Source: JBIIUJ01 sp044340025 (lineage in GTDB: Bacteria > Pseudomonadota > Alphaproteobacteria > Caulobacterales > Aquidulcibacteraceae). From it: DNA of 33,875 nt. The notes beneath the pieces were generated by a model. The model ran no database searches and was not told the origin of the DNA. It was given only the letters and a program-made list of their open reading frames with translations. Shown here in pieces: positions 7,697 to 16,028 of the stretch (positions within the stretch are counted from its first letter, which is position 1; each line of letters begins with the position of its first letter). The position numbers were made by a program, and so were the translations under genes. The stretch spans positions 1-33,875 of the forward strand of contig JBIIUJ010000011.1 of the NCBI GenBank assembly GCA_044340025.1. Direction: 5' to 3'.

Positions 7697-9838
7697 ATGG
7701 GTTTCGAGATGATCGATCGCCGCGCGCTGCTGGCCGGCTCGGGCGGACTGGTGATCGGCCTCGCGATTGCGGGCGGGGCGAACGCCGAGGCCAAGGCGAC
7801 AGGCACGGCCGGCGCCACGCTGGCGGCCTATCTGACGATCGCGGCGGACGGCGCCGTCACCATCTGGTCGCCGACGACCGAGATGGGCCAAGGCACCCAT
7901 ACCGCTCATGCCGCCATCATCGCCGACGAACTGGGCATCGGGCTGGAGCGGGTGAGCGTGCGCCATCCCAGCCCCGCTGCGCCGTTTCGGCGTGGGCAAG
8001 GGCCATTTGGCGCCATGATGTCGTCGGCCGGCTCCTGGGGCGTGCGCGCCTGGATCGCGCCGCTGCGCAAGGCGGGCGCACAGGCCCGCGCGATCCTGAT
8101 CCAGGCGGCCGCGACGCGATGGAGCGTGGCTCCCGCAGAGGTGGATATCCGCGACCACCAGGTCGCCCATGCCCGCAGCCGGCGGCGCATGCCCTTGGGC
8201 GAAGCAGCCGTTCTTGCGGCGGGCCTGCCGCTGCCGGAGGATCCGCCGCTGCGCGCTGCGAGCGCCTATCGCCATCAGGGGCGCGACATCGCGCGGCTCG
8301 ACACCCCGGCGAAGGTGCGCGGCGAAGGTCTCTATGCCGCGGACGTGCGCCTGCCAGGCATGCTGATCGCCGCCGCGAGCCTTTCCCCCGTGTTCCGCGC
8401 CGAGCGCGAGAGCCACGACGCCTCGGCGGCGCTGGCGGTGCCGGGCGTACAGCAGGTGGTGGCGCTGCCCAACGGCGCCGCCGTGATCGCGCGTGATAGC
8501 TGGAGCGCCTTGAAGGGCGCCGCAGCGCTGACCCAGACCTTCCGCCTTACGGGCAAGGAGACCGAAGACAGCGCCGCCATTTCCGCTCTGATGCAGGCGG
8601 GCCTTTCAGCCGAGAGCGAGGCGCGGGTTGGCAAGCGCGAGGGGGACATGGCGGCAGCGATTGCGGGCGCCGCACGCGTGCACGAGGCGATCTACGAGGT
8701 CCCCTATCTTTCCCATACGCCAATGGAACCCTGGAGCTGCACCGCCCGCTTCACCTCAGATGGTCTGGAGGTCTGGGTGCCGACGCAGGGCCAGGACGTG
8801 GTGTTGCGCGCTGCAGCGCAGGCCGCAGGCATCGAGCCGGAAAAAGTGGTGGTCCACACCTGCATGCCGGGCGGCGGCTTTGGGCTGCGCCTTTCGAGCG
8901 ATGGCGTGGCGGCGGCTGTCTTGTGCGCCAAGGCGGCGGGAAAGCCGGTGAAGCTGATCTGGAGCCGGGAGACCGAGTTCGCCAACGGCCGCTATCGGCC
9001 CGCCATGATGGCGCGCTTGCGCGCCGGGCTTGATGCAGAGGGCCGGATCGTGGGCCTGCATTTCCGCACGTGCGGGCACTCGCTGGCTGCAGACATCGGG
9101 GCGATGCCGCGCGACGGCATGCCGGACTGGGCAGGCCTCCAGAACATGGCGGACGTCCGCTATGGATGGGGCGCTCACCTCTATGACAATGTCATTCGCC
9201 AGATGGGGCCGACCACGGCGGCCTGGCGCGCGGTGGGGGCGACGCACAACGCCTTCTTCGTGGAGTGCTTCATGGACGAGCTGGCGGCGCTGGCCGGCCA
9301 GGACCCTATCGCCTTCCGGCTCGCCCATCTCGCGGACGGCTCGACCCGCCAGAACCGTGCGCGCCGGGTGATCGAGGCCGTTCGCGACGCGGCCGCCGCC
9401 GCCGGCCCCGCGAGCGCGGGCCGCGTGCGGGGCGTCTCCTACTTCGAGAGCTATGGCGCCCTTTGCGCGCAGATTGCGGAGGTCTCGCTCCAGAATGGCG
9501 CCCCGAAAGTCCATCGTGTCTGGTGCGCGCTTGACGCAGGCACGATCGTGATGCCCGATCAGGCGCGCCAGCAGGTCGAAGGCGGGGTGATGCAGGGGCT
9601 TTCAGCCGCCCTCTATGAACGCGCGACCATCGCCCAGGGCCGGGCGCAGGAGCTGAACTTCAACGCCTATCGGATCGCACGCATTGAAGACGCGCCCGAG
9701 GTCGAGGCGATCTTCATCAACTCCGGCGAGACGATCGGGGGCGTGGGCGAGCCGCCGACCCCGCCGATCTTTGCAGCGGTCGCCAATGCCGTGAGCCGCC
9801 TGAAGGGAACGCCGGTACGCCGCCTGCCGCTGGTCTAG
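7697..9838 (+). CDS. iorB: Molybdopterin-binding subunit of a molybdenum hydroxylase (isoquinoline oxidoreductase beta type)
   Basis: The catalytic subunit of a two-gene xanthine dehydrogenase-family enzyme that would hydroxylate an N-heterocycle or oxidise an aldehyde using water. At 713 residues it is somewhat shorter than characterised IorB (about 780). The N-terminus MIDRRALLAGSGGLVIGLAIAGG resembles a twin-arginine signal (R8-R9 then a hydrophobic stretch). Mo-domain motifs seen are EMGQGTHTAHAAIIADELG (62-80), PGGGFGLR (391-398) and GGVGEPPTPPIF with the presumed catalytic Glu at 685. There is no FAD subunit in the operon, so electrons probably leave through the 2Fe-2S subunit to a cytochrome. 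The ribosome site GAGGAG lies 7 bases before the ATG. Confidence 0.85.
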   Translation: MGFEMIDRRALLAGSGGLVIGLAIAGGANAEAKATGTAGATLAAYLTIAADGAVTIWSPTTEMGQGTHTAHAAIIADELGIGLERVSVRHPSPAAPFRRGQGPFGAMMSSAGSWGVRAWIAPLRKAGAQARAILIQAAATRWSVAPAEVDIRDHQVAHARSRRRMPLGEAAVLAAGLPLPEDPPLRAASAYRHQGRDIARLDTPAKVRGEGLYAADVRLPGMLIAAASLSPVFRAERESHDASAALAVPGVQQVVALPNGAAVIARDSWSALKGAAALTQTFRLTGKETEDSAAISALMQAGLSAESEARVGKREGDMAAAIAGAARVHEAIYEVPYLSHTPMEPWSCTARFTSDGLEVWVPTQGQDVVLRAAAQAAGIEPEKVVVHTCMPGGGFGLRLSSDGVAAAVLCAKAAGKPVKLIWSRETEFANGRYRPAMMARLRAGLDAEGRIVGLHFRTCGHSLAADIGAMPRDGMPDWAGLQNMADVRYGWGAHLYDNVIRQMGPTTAAWRAVGATHNAFFVECFMDELAALAGQDPIAFRLAHLADGSTRQNRARRVIEAVRDAAAAAGPASAGRVRGVSYFESYGALCAQIAEVSLQNGAPKVHRVWCALDAGTIVMPDQARQQVEGGVMQGLSAALYERATIAQGRAQELNFNAYRIARIEDAPEVEAIFINSGETIGGVGEPPTPPIFAAVANAVSRLKGTPVRRLPLV

Positions 9839-9842
9839 GGCG

Positions 9843-10040
9843 CTACCGCGCGGCGTGCAGCCGCTTGAGAGACGCCGCGACCTGAGCCCGAAGCAGGGCG
9901 TGGGGGCTGTCGAAGATCGCGTCGATGGCGGTCCGACAACTCTCGCGCGTCATGAAATCGCGCACGCCGGCATAGATCCTTCACCCACGCCACGGCTCGA
10001 TCCTGCGGCGAGCGCCACTGCGCCCTCGATCTGCATCCGC
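9843..10040 (-). pseudogene. Probable degraded gene remnant, family unknown
   Basis: Between iorB and the TonB receptor no intact gene is present, but the minus strand keeps protein-like sequence. One frame reads WRSPQDRAVAWVKDL and ends near 9975; the next frame continues YAGVRDFMTRESC and runs to a TAG at 9843-9845, giving about 45 open codons after an in-frame TGA at 9981-9983. The two segments join naturally if one frameshift is assumed. A run of seven G lies just upstream (minus strand, about 10040-10046). It has no usable start or ribosome site. I do not recognise the family. Confidence 0.4.
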
Positions 10041-10055
10041 CCCCCCGCCGCCTTC

Positions 10056-10089
10056 AGAAGAAAGCCCGGAGCGCGTGCGCGCCCCGGGC
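10056..10089 (-). terminator. Intrinsic terminator of the TonB receptor gene
   Basis: On the minus strand GCCCGGGGCGCG (10089-10078), a 2-base turn, and CGCGCTCCGGGC (10075-10064) form a 12-bp stem with one G-U pair, followed by TTTCTTCT. It lies 30 bases after the receptor stop codon. The loop is very short, so the innermost pairs would open. Confidence 0.75.
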
Positions 10090-10119
10090 CATCCGGTCCC
10101 CAAAACGCTGTTTTTCTGA

Positions 10120-12687
10120 TTAGAAATTCACCTGCAGCTCCACCCCCACGACCCGCGGCAATTGCACGCCGGAGAGCGCGAGAAAGCCCTGTCCGTTGGG
10201 GAAGGTGGCGTTGCGGGTGGAGGCCGCGCGCACAAAGCTGTTCGGGCCGCCCTCGTCAGTCACGTTGTTGGCGAAGGCGTTGATCCTGAACTGATCCATG
10301 TCGTCGCCGCCAAACGACCAACTGGCCGAGAGGTCGACGATCGTCTTGGCCTCGATCAGGCCGCGCGGATCGTTCCAGAACTCCGAGAAGTTGTCGGCGG
10401 TGTAGCGCGCCGTCAGCTTGGCCACGAGCCGCCCGTTCTGGAAGGTGCGGTCATAGACAGGCTGGATCGACGCGGTCCATTCCGGGGCGCGGCGCAGCTC
10501 CAGACCCGAAAGGTCGGCCCGAACGAACGTCGGCGGCGTGGCCAGCGTGCCCGGGAGGAACGGGTTCACCAGCGTGGCGTCCACCGGCACCACGAACTCG
10601 CTGTATTCGGCTTGCAGGTAGCCGAAGGAGGCGTTGATCGTGATGTGATCGGTCACAAGCGCATTGAATTCACCCTCGATGCCCCAGATCTCGGCCGAAG
10701 CCACGTTCTGAACCTGAGTGGAGGTGAACGGGCTGACGGGGATCGGGACGATCACCTCTTCCTGCTTGTCCTGGTAGTCGGTGAAGAAGGCCGCCACGTT
10801 GGCGCGCAAACGCCGGTCGAACCACTCGGACTTCAGGCCCACTTCGTAGGCGGTGATCTCTTCGGGCTGATAGGGCGTGGTGGCGGCCAGGATCGTGCCC
10901 GCCCGGCCGGAGAAGCCGCCCGCGTTATAGCCGCGGGTCCAGCTGGCGTAGAGCAGGCGTAGATCGTCGATACGCCAGGAGAACGCCACCTTCGGGGTGA
11001 AGTTGTCCCAGCTTGCTTCGGCCGAACCGGAGGAGCCGATCGTCTTGCCTGGCAGATCCCCATTGCGGAAATCCCAGGGCTGACGCCGCAGGACCACCGC
11101 GCCGAGCACCGGCAGCGGGAAGTCGCCCGGGATCCCATTGAAGAACGACTGCGTGATCTTCTTGCTGTCCTCGGTGTACCGCAGGCCGCCCGTGAGGGTG
11201 AACTGATCGCGATCGCCGAACGTCAGATCGCCTTGCGCATAAAGCGCCCAGGTGCTGGCGCGGTGATCGGTGGCGTTGCCGCCGGACCAGAGATAACCCT
11301 GCCCGAGCGTGTTGAATTGCGTGTTCAGCTGGCCGGCGAGCACGGGCCGCGCGGGTGCGGGAATGCCCGCGAAGGGTCCCAGACCGTTCGCCACCAGCGG
11401 GATCAGCGGCAGGAAGTTGGCGACGAAGGCCGGCAGCACCGCACCATCGAACACGTTGGACGAGGTGAGCGTGTACTCGCTTTCAAAATAGAAGGCGCCG
11501 GCCACGAAATTGAAGTCGCCTTCGAAGTCGGAGACGATCCGCACTTCCTGGCTGAATTGCGAATAGTCCTGCTCGCGGTAGGCGTGGAAGATCGTTTCGG
11601 GCAGCGCGTCGAAATCGATCCGGACCACCTCGGGCGCCTCGCGATGACCGGTGATGGAGATGATCTCGAAGTTGGGAATCCGCGCCTTCATCTGCAGCGT
11701 CAGCGCATCAAGGCTCCAGGTGTAGTCATGCGGCCCGCCGGAGGTGATCGCCGGCTCGGCGCCCACGGGGGAGCAGCGGTTGAAGGTCACGCACATCCGG
11801 TCCGGGCCCTGCTGGATGTTTGTGCCTGCCGGCACGCCGGGCTGATTGGGCAGGACGCTGACGGGCGCTGGAAACGTCAGGTTGGAATAGCGCGGGGCGT
11901 AGGGCGCGAGTTCGCTCTTGTCGTCCACCCAATCATAGGTGAGCAGCGCCTCGAACTGATCGGAGGGCGTGAACAGAAGGGCCGCCGAGGCCGAGGTTGA
12001 ATCGCGCGCGCCGCGCGGCCCGCCGGGCGTGGGGTTGTCATAGACGCCATCGTCCTTCTGGCGGAAGAACGACACCTTGAGACCCAGCTTGTCTTCCACC
12101 AGAGGGGCGTTGGCGACGACGCGCACGTCCTGGCGCTCCGCTGTGCCAAGCGTCAGGCTGCCCTTGAAGCCCCAGTCCTGAGTGGGTCGCGAGCGCACGG
12201 CGTTGATGGCGCCGCCCGTCGTATTGCGTCCAAAGAGCGTTCCCTGCGGCCCGCGCAACACCTCGATCGAGGCAAGGTCGAACGCGTCGAGCAGATTGGC
12301 GGCGTTGGTGCCGAGATAGATGCCGTCGACGAAGACTCCGACCGCTGGATCGAAGCTCTTCTCGGGGTCTTGGCTGTTGATGCCGCGCAGCGAGACCTGC
12401 GCAAGACCGGGCCCGATCGCGACCGGGGTGAGCACGAGCGTTGGCACCTGGCCTGTGAGGTCGGCGATGGTGCGGGCGTTGAGCCGCTCCAGCGCTTCCT
12501 GACCGAAGGCCGCCACCGAGACCGGCACGTCCTGAAGCGCCTGCTCACGCCGTTGCGCTGTGACCACGATGGTATCGAGCTGGCGCGCCTCGGTGGCTGC
12601 CTGCTCCTGGGCGAACGCGGGCGCAAGCCCGCCAAGCGCCGCGGCGGTCAGTATCGTGCTAACAAAAAGCGCATGTCTGGAGGCCAT
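10120..12687 (-). CDS. TonB-dependent outer-membrane receptor
   Basis: An energised outer-membrane transporter of 855 residues. Residues 1-26 are a signal peptide (cleavage after AFA). A TonB-box-like DTIVVTA lies at 38-44, followed by the plug domain (about 50-165, DVPVSVAAFGQEAL ... VEVLRGPQGTLFGRNTTGGAIN-like core) and a 22-strand barrel region ending in a terminal Phe (ELQVNF), the outer-membrane insertion signal. This subfamily, abundant in Caulobacter and sphingomonads, is often tied to uptake of plant, aromatic or terpenoid compounds, but the substrate cannot be read from sequence. A ribosome site (GGGAGGGGA) precedes the ATG. It lies 160 bases after the SDR gene, with its own possible promoter and a terminator. 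Confidence 0.95.
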   Translation of the reverse strand: MASRHALFVSTILTAAALGGLAPAFAQEQAATEARQLDTIVVTAQRREQALQDVPVSVAAFGQEALERLNARTIADLTGQVPTLVLTPVAIGPGLAQVSLRGINSQDPEKSFDPAVGVFVDGIYLGTNAANLLDAFDLASIEVLRGPQGTLFGRNTTGGAINAVRSRPTQDWGFKGSLTLGTAERQDVRVVANAPLVEDKLGLKVSFFRQKDDGVYDNPTPGGPRGARDSTSASAALLFTPSDQFEALLTYDWVDDKSELAPYAPRYSNLTFPAPVSVLPNQPGVPAGTNIQQGPDRMCVTFNRCSPVGAEPAITSGGPHDYTWSLDALTLQMKARIPNFEIISITGHREAPEVVRIDFDALPETIFHAYREQDYSQFSQEVRIVSDFEGDFNFVAGAFYFESEYTLTSSNVFDGAVLPAFVANFLPLIPLVANGLGPFAGIPAPARPVLAGQLNTQFNTLGQGYLWSGGNATDHRASTWALYAQGDLTFGDRDQFTLTGGLRYTEDSKKITQSFFNGIPGDFPLPVLGAVVLRRQPWDFRNGDLPGKTIGSSGSAEASWDNFTPKVAFSWRIDDLRLLYASWTRGYNAGGFSGRAGTILAATTPYQPEEITAYEVGLKSEWFDRRLRANVAAFFTDYQDKQEEVIVPIPVSPFTSTQVQNVASAEIWGIEGEFNALVTDHITINASFGYLQAEYSEFVVPVDATLVNPFLPGTLATPPTFVRADLSGLELRRAPEWTASIQPVYDRTFQNGRLVAKLTARYTADNFSEFWNDPRGLIEAKTIVDLSASWSFGGDDMDQFRINAFANNVTDEGGPNSFVRAASTRNATFPNGQGFLALSGVQLPRVVGVELQVNF

Positions 12688-12774
12688 GAGCCGTCCCCTC
12701 CCTGGTTGCGTTTCCTCTCGGGGCCGCGCCAGCGCATCCTTTGTGCGCGGGTCATGGCCCCCCCCGTCTGCGCC

Positions 12775-12803
12775 AACCTGACGCGGGCGGGAAAAACCGT
12801 CAA
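12775..12803 (-). promoter_or_regulatory. Possible promoter of the TonB receptor gene
   Basis: The minus strand carries CTTGACGG with TTGACG at 12803-12798, a good alphaproteobacterial -35 box. At a 17-base spacing the -10 position reads CAGGTT, a poor match. It sits in the 160-base gap between the SDR and receptor genes, about 110 bases before the receptor ATG. Only the -35 element is convincing. Confidence 0.3.
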
Positions 12804-12847
12804 GCGTGTCGGAAATTTTTGTGGGGCCAGACTGGCGGGGTGCGGGG

Positions 12848-13603
12848 TCATGCGGTCAGGCCGCCGTCCACGCACAGATCGGCGCCTGTGATGAAGCTCG
12901 CATCGCGGCTGGCGAGGAAGCAGATCGCCGCCGCGACCTCCTCCGGGCGGGCGATGCGGCCCATCGGATGGGCGCTGGCGCGCCGGGCGAGGGCGCGGGC
13001 GCGGCCGTCGTCATCCGGCGGCAGCGTGCGCTCCACCATAGCGGTCATCACGCTGCCGGGGAAAACCGCGTTCGCCCGCACGGCGTAACCAGACTGGGCG
13101 CAATGCACCGCTACAGACTTTGTCAGCAGCCGCACCGCAGCCTTGGCGGCCCCATAAGCGGGATAGGCGGCTGCAGCCTTGAGACCAAGAATGCTGGCTA
13201 CATTCACGATCGCGCCGGCGGCGCTTTGCTTCAGCAGGGGCAAGGCCATGTGGCAGCCGAGAAAGACGCTGTCGGCGTTGACGGCCTGGGTCTCGCGCCA
13301 ATGGGCGAAATCGGCGTCTTCGATCGTCCGGCCGACGCTGATGGCCGCGTTGTTCACAAGGATGTCCAGACACGAAAGCCCCTCAAGCGCGCTGGCCCAG
13401 CTTTCCGGCCTGGCGACGTCGTGGATGCGCGCTTCTGCTTGCGGACCCAGCGCTTCGGCTGCTGCTGCTGCTGCGGCGGCGTCGATGTCTGTAAGGATCA
13501 CGCGGGCGGCGCCTTCGGCCAGCAGACGCGCGGCCGTGGCGCGCCCGATACCGCCGCCGCCGCCCGTGACCAGCGCGACAAGGCCGTCAAACCGGGGGCT
13601 CAT
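12848..13603 (-). CDS. SDR family NAD-dependent oxidoreductase
   Basis: A classical short-chain dehydrogenase of 251 residues. The Rossmann motif TGGGGGIG is at 13-20 and an Asp at 39 ends beta-strand 2 (VILTDID), which favours NAD over NADP. NNAA is at 84-87, and the catalytic Ser137, Tyr150 and Lys154 (YGAAK) are present. The C-terminal segment VDGGLTA is typical. Its ATG overlaps the MFS gene's stop by 4 bases (13600-13603), so the two are co-translated. It would oxidise an alcohol or reduce a ketone on the compound imported by the neighbouring transporter and receptor; the substrate is unknown. Confidence 0.93.
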   Translation of the reverse strand: MSPRFDGLVALVTGGGGGIGRATAARLLAEGAARVILTDIDAAAAAAAAEALGPQAEARIHDVARPESWASALEGLSCLDILVNNAAISVGRTIEDADFAHWRETQAVNADSVFLGCHMALPLLKQSAAGAIVNVASILGLKAAAAYPAYGAAKAAVRLLTKSVAVHCAQSGYAVRANAVFPGSVMTAMVERTLPPDDDGRARALARRASAHPMGRIARPEEVAAAICFLASRDASFITGADLCVDGGLTA

Positions 13604-14931
13604 CCGGCCTCCTTCACGGCGGCGGCGAAGGGCTTCAGGCCAAGAAACAGCAGAAGCGCCATCAGGGGCGGCGTGATGGCGTTGATCACCGCGAGCGAGT
13701 AACGCACGCCCTCCGGGCTGGTGAACCCAAAGTCATTCATCAGACCCACCAGGAGCGGGCCAAGGCCCAGCCCCACCAGATTGATCGCGGTCAGATAAAC
13801 TGCGGAGGCTTGGCCCCGCATCCGGTTGGGCGTGATCACCTGAATGGCGGAGGCCGCAAGCGGGTAGACGAATGTGGAAAAGAACATCGCTCCCGCGGTG
13901 AGCGCCAAAGCGAGATAGGCGTCGCCCACCAGCGTCGAGAGCGTCCCCATCGGCCAGGAGAGAAGGATGCCGATCATGGCGGCCCGGATCTGGGCGTCCA
14001 TCAGGCCTTTCTGGCGCAGCCGGTCGCCATACCAGCCGCCGGCAAAGGCGCCGCCCGCCCCGAAGATCAGAAACGACAGGCCGTAAAGCAGGCCCACCTG
14101 CGCCGGCTCCCAGCCGAAGGTGCGAATGAAGAAAGGGACGGTCCAGCCAGAGCCGGCATAGGAGCCGAGCGTGTGCACTGTGAAGGCGCTGATGAGAAAG
14201 ACGAAGGCTGCGCGCCGCGGTCCTTCGCCCATGTGGGCCAGCGCTTCGCGGAAGGCGGCAGGCTTTTCTCCGGCGACAACCCCGCGCCGCGGCGGTTCCT
14301 GGATCAGCAGAACAAGCAGCGCCACGACAAGGCCAGGCGCAGCCAGAATGATGAAGGTGAGCTGCCAGGGCGCAACTTCGCCCAGAAGCGGCAGATGATA
14401 AGGTCCGTGGGCGGAAAAGGCGCGCAGCAGAAATCCCCCGCCGATCAGACTTGCCGCCGCGCCGATGAACGCCGCCATCGTATAGACGCCGATGGCGGTG
14501 GAGAGCCGCTCCTTGGGGAAATAGTCGGCGAGCATGGAATAAGCGGCGGGGTTGAGGCTCGCCTCGCCTGCGCCCACCCCCATGCGCGCCAGAAAGAGCT
14601 GAACGAAGCTCTGCGCCGCGCCACAGGCGATGGCCGCAAACGACCAGACCGTCATGCCGATGGCGGCCACCGTCTTGCGGCTCCAGCCATCCACCAGCCG
14701 CCCGATCGGGATGGACAGCAGCGTGTAGAAAAGCCCGAAGGCGAGCCCCAGCAGCAGGGCGGCTTGCGTATCGGAGAGGGCGAAGTCCTGCTTGATCGGC
14801 TCGATCAACAGGCTGATCACCTGGCGATCCACAAAGCCAAAGAAATTGCCCAGCGCCAGCAGGCCGGCAGCCGTCCAGGCGGCCCGTCGGCTCGGCCACG
14901 CTGGCGCATTGACGCCAGGCGCGTCGCTCAT
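13600..14931 (-). CDS. MFS transporter, spinster-like
   Basis: A 443-residue inner-membrane carrier of the major facilitator superfamily with about 12 hydrophobic helices. The N-terminal half carries FGFVDRQVISLLIEPIKQDF, GLAFGLFYTLLSIPIGRLVD and FLARMGVGAGEASLNPAAYS, characteristic of the spinster-like branch. An upstream GTG at 14976 keeps the frame open, but the ATG at 14931 has a strong ribosome site (GGGGAGGA) and is preferred. It heads an operon with the SDR and probably works with the TonB receptor, the receptor bringing the compound across the outer membrane and this carrier across the inner one. Export is an alternative. Confidence 0.92.
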   Translation of the reverse strand: MSDAPGVNAPAWPSRRAAWTAAGLLALGNFFGFVDRQVISLLIEPIKQDFALSDTQAALLLGLAFGLFYTLLSIPIGRLVDGWSRKTVAAIGMTVWSFAAIACGAAQSFVQLFLARMGVGAGEASLNPAAYSMLADYFPKERLSTAIGVYTMAAFIGAAASLIGGGFLLRAFSAHGPYHLPLLGEVAPWQLTFIILAAPGLVVALLVLLIQEPPRRGVVAGEKPAAFREALAHMGEGPRRAAFVFLISAFTVHTLGSYAGSGWTVPFFIRTFGWEPAQVGLLYGLSFLIFGAGGAFAGGWYGDRLRQKGLMDAQIRAAMIGILLSWPMGTLSTLVGDAYLALALTAGAMFFSTFVYPLAASAIQVITPNRMRGQASAVYLTAINLVGLGLGPLLVGLMNDFGFTSPEGVRYSLAVINAITPPLMALLLFLGLKPFAAAVKEAG

Positions 14932-15236
14932 CGATCGTCCTCCCCGGGCGCCGATCTCTGCCGGGCCCTTCGCCACATGCGACCATGGCGCCTTGGCGCA
15001 AAACCGGCAAGCCTGTACAAAAATAGCCGCCGCGGGGGTTGGACCCTGCCTGTCTCCGGCGGCAAGCGCCCAGCAGGGCCTTCAGGCGCGCAATCTCTGT
15101 GCCCGCGCGCCGGAAGGGGGCGCGGTGCGCCTAGGTTCTGTTCATCCGTGCTTCATCCCGCAGAGTATGTGCTCTGGCGCCCGTGGAATCGCGCGCTTAA
15201 GTGTGGGCTCAGATAAGCTGGGTTTTGGAGACGCAG
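14932..15236. other. 305-base gap between divergent MFS and M48 genes
   Basis: I see no gene here. It must hold the start signals of both the MFS gene (ribosome site at about 14935-14942, minus) and the M48 peptidase gene (GGAG at 15227-15230, plus). No promoter pair of good quality stands out on either strand. A GAATC at 15186-15190 fits the CcrM methylation sequence GANTC, but one site has little weight. Confidence 0.5.
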
Positions 15237-16028
15237 ATGGCTCTTCCCTCTGAACTGATGGATCGGCGCACGCTGCTGGCAGGGCTCGCCAGTGGCTGTG
15301 TGGTGGCGTTGTCTGGCTGCCAGACCAACCCATCCACCGGGCGCCAGCAATTGCTGCTCGTCTCGGAAGGCGACCTTGCCCAGCTTTCGGCCACGACCTG
15401 GCGCCAGACGCTGGAGCAGGAGCGCCGCGTGACAGACGCCGCTGTCGAGCGTCGTGTCAGCGGGGTAGGTCAGAAGCTGGCGGATCGGTCGGGCCTAGCC
15501 TCCATGCCATGGGAGTTCGCCGTCTTCGACAGCGACCAGATCAACGCGTTCGTGCTGCCAGGCGGCAAGGTGGGGGTCTATCGCGGCATCCTGAACCTGT
15601 TTGAAAACGACGATCAGCTCGCCACCGTGATCGGCCACGAGATCGGCCATGTGCGCGGACGCCATGCGGCCGAACGCGTCTCCCAGCAGATCGCCGCCCA
15701 GGTGGGCCTGACGGTCGCGCAGGTGGCGATGCAGCAGAACGAGGTGCGCTACGCGCGCGAGATCGCAGGCGCGCTGGGTGCTGGCGTCACGTTTGGGGTG
15801 ATCCTGCCGTTTTCGCGCACGCAGGAATATGAAGCCGATCGCCTTGGCGTCGATATCATGGCGGCGGGCGGCTATGACCCACGCCAAGCTGTAACCTTCT
15901 GGGACAGGATGACCCAGGCCAACGCCCAACGTCGCCAGCCGCTGGAATTCATGTCCACCCATCCGTCCGACGGCAACCGGATCGCCGCGCTCAACCAGTA
16001 TGTGGCGAGCAAGGGCTATCGGGCCTGA
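15237..16028 (+). CDS. M48 family metallopeptidase, probable lipoprotein
   Basis: A periplasmic zinc peptidase of 263 residues. The N-terminus DRRTLLAGLASGCVVALSGC has a twin-arginine-like pair (R10-R11) and a lipobox LSGC with the acylated Cys at 28. The zinc motif HEIGH is at 134-138, preceded by NAFVLPGGKVGVYRGIL (103-119), and the third zinc ligand is Glu197 in EYEAD. This fits the Oma1/LoiP-like group of envelope quality-control peptidases. A GTG at 15201 would extend the frame, but ATG 15237 has GGAG 7 bases upstream. The 3' end overlaps the convergent hydrolase gene by 13 bases. Confidence 0.93.
   Translation: MALPSELMDRRTLLAGLASGCVVALSGCQTNPSTGRQQLLLVSEGDLAQLSATTWRQTLEQERRVTDAAVERRVSGVGQKLADRSGLASMPWEFAVFDSDQINAFVLPGGKVGVYRGILNLFENDDQLATVIGHEIGHVRGRHAAERVSQQIAAQVGLTVAQVAMQQNEVRYAREIAGALGAGVTFGVILPFSRTQEYEADRLGVDIMAAGGYDPRQAVTFWDRMTQANAQRRQPLEFMSTHPSDGNRIAALNQYVASKGYRA

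Noticed and set aside
9950..10036. Short frame beginning MQIEGAVALAAGSSRGVGE on the minus strand
   Set aside because: It looks like an SDR start (G-x-x-x-G-x-G-like), but the frame stops after 28 codons and has no ribosome site. I treat the region as a remnant of unknown family.
13810..15216. 468-codon open frame on the plus strand
   Set aside because: Shadow of the MFS transporter gene, which has clear membrane helices and family motifs; the plus-strand translation is charged low-complexity sequence.
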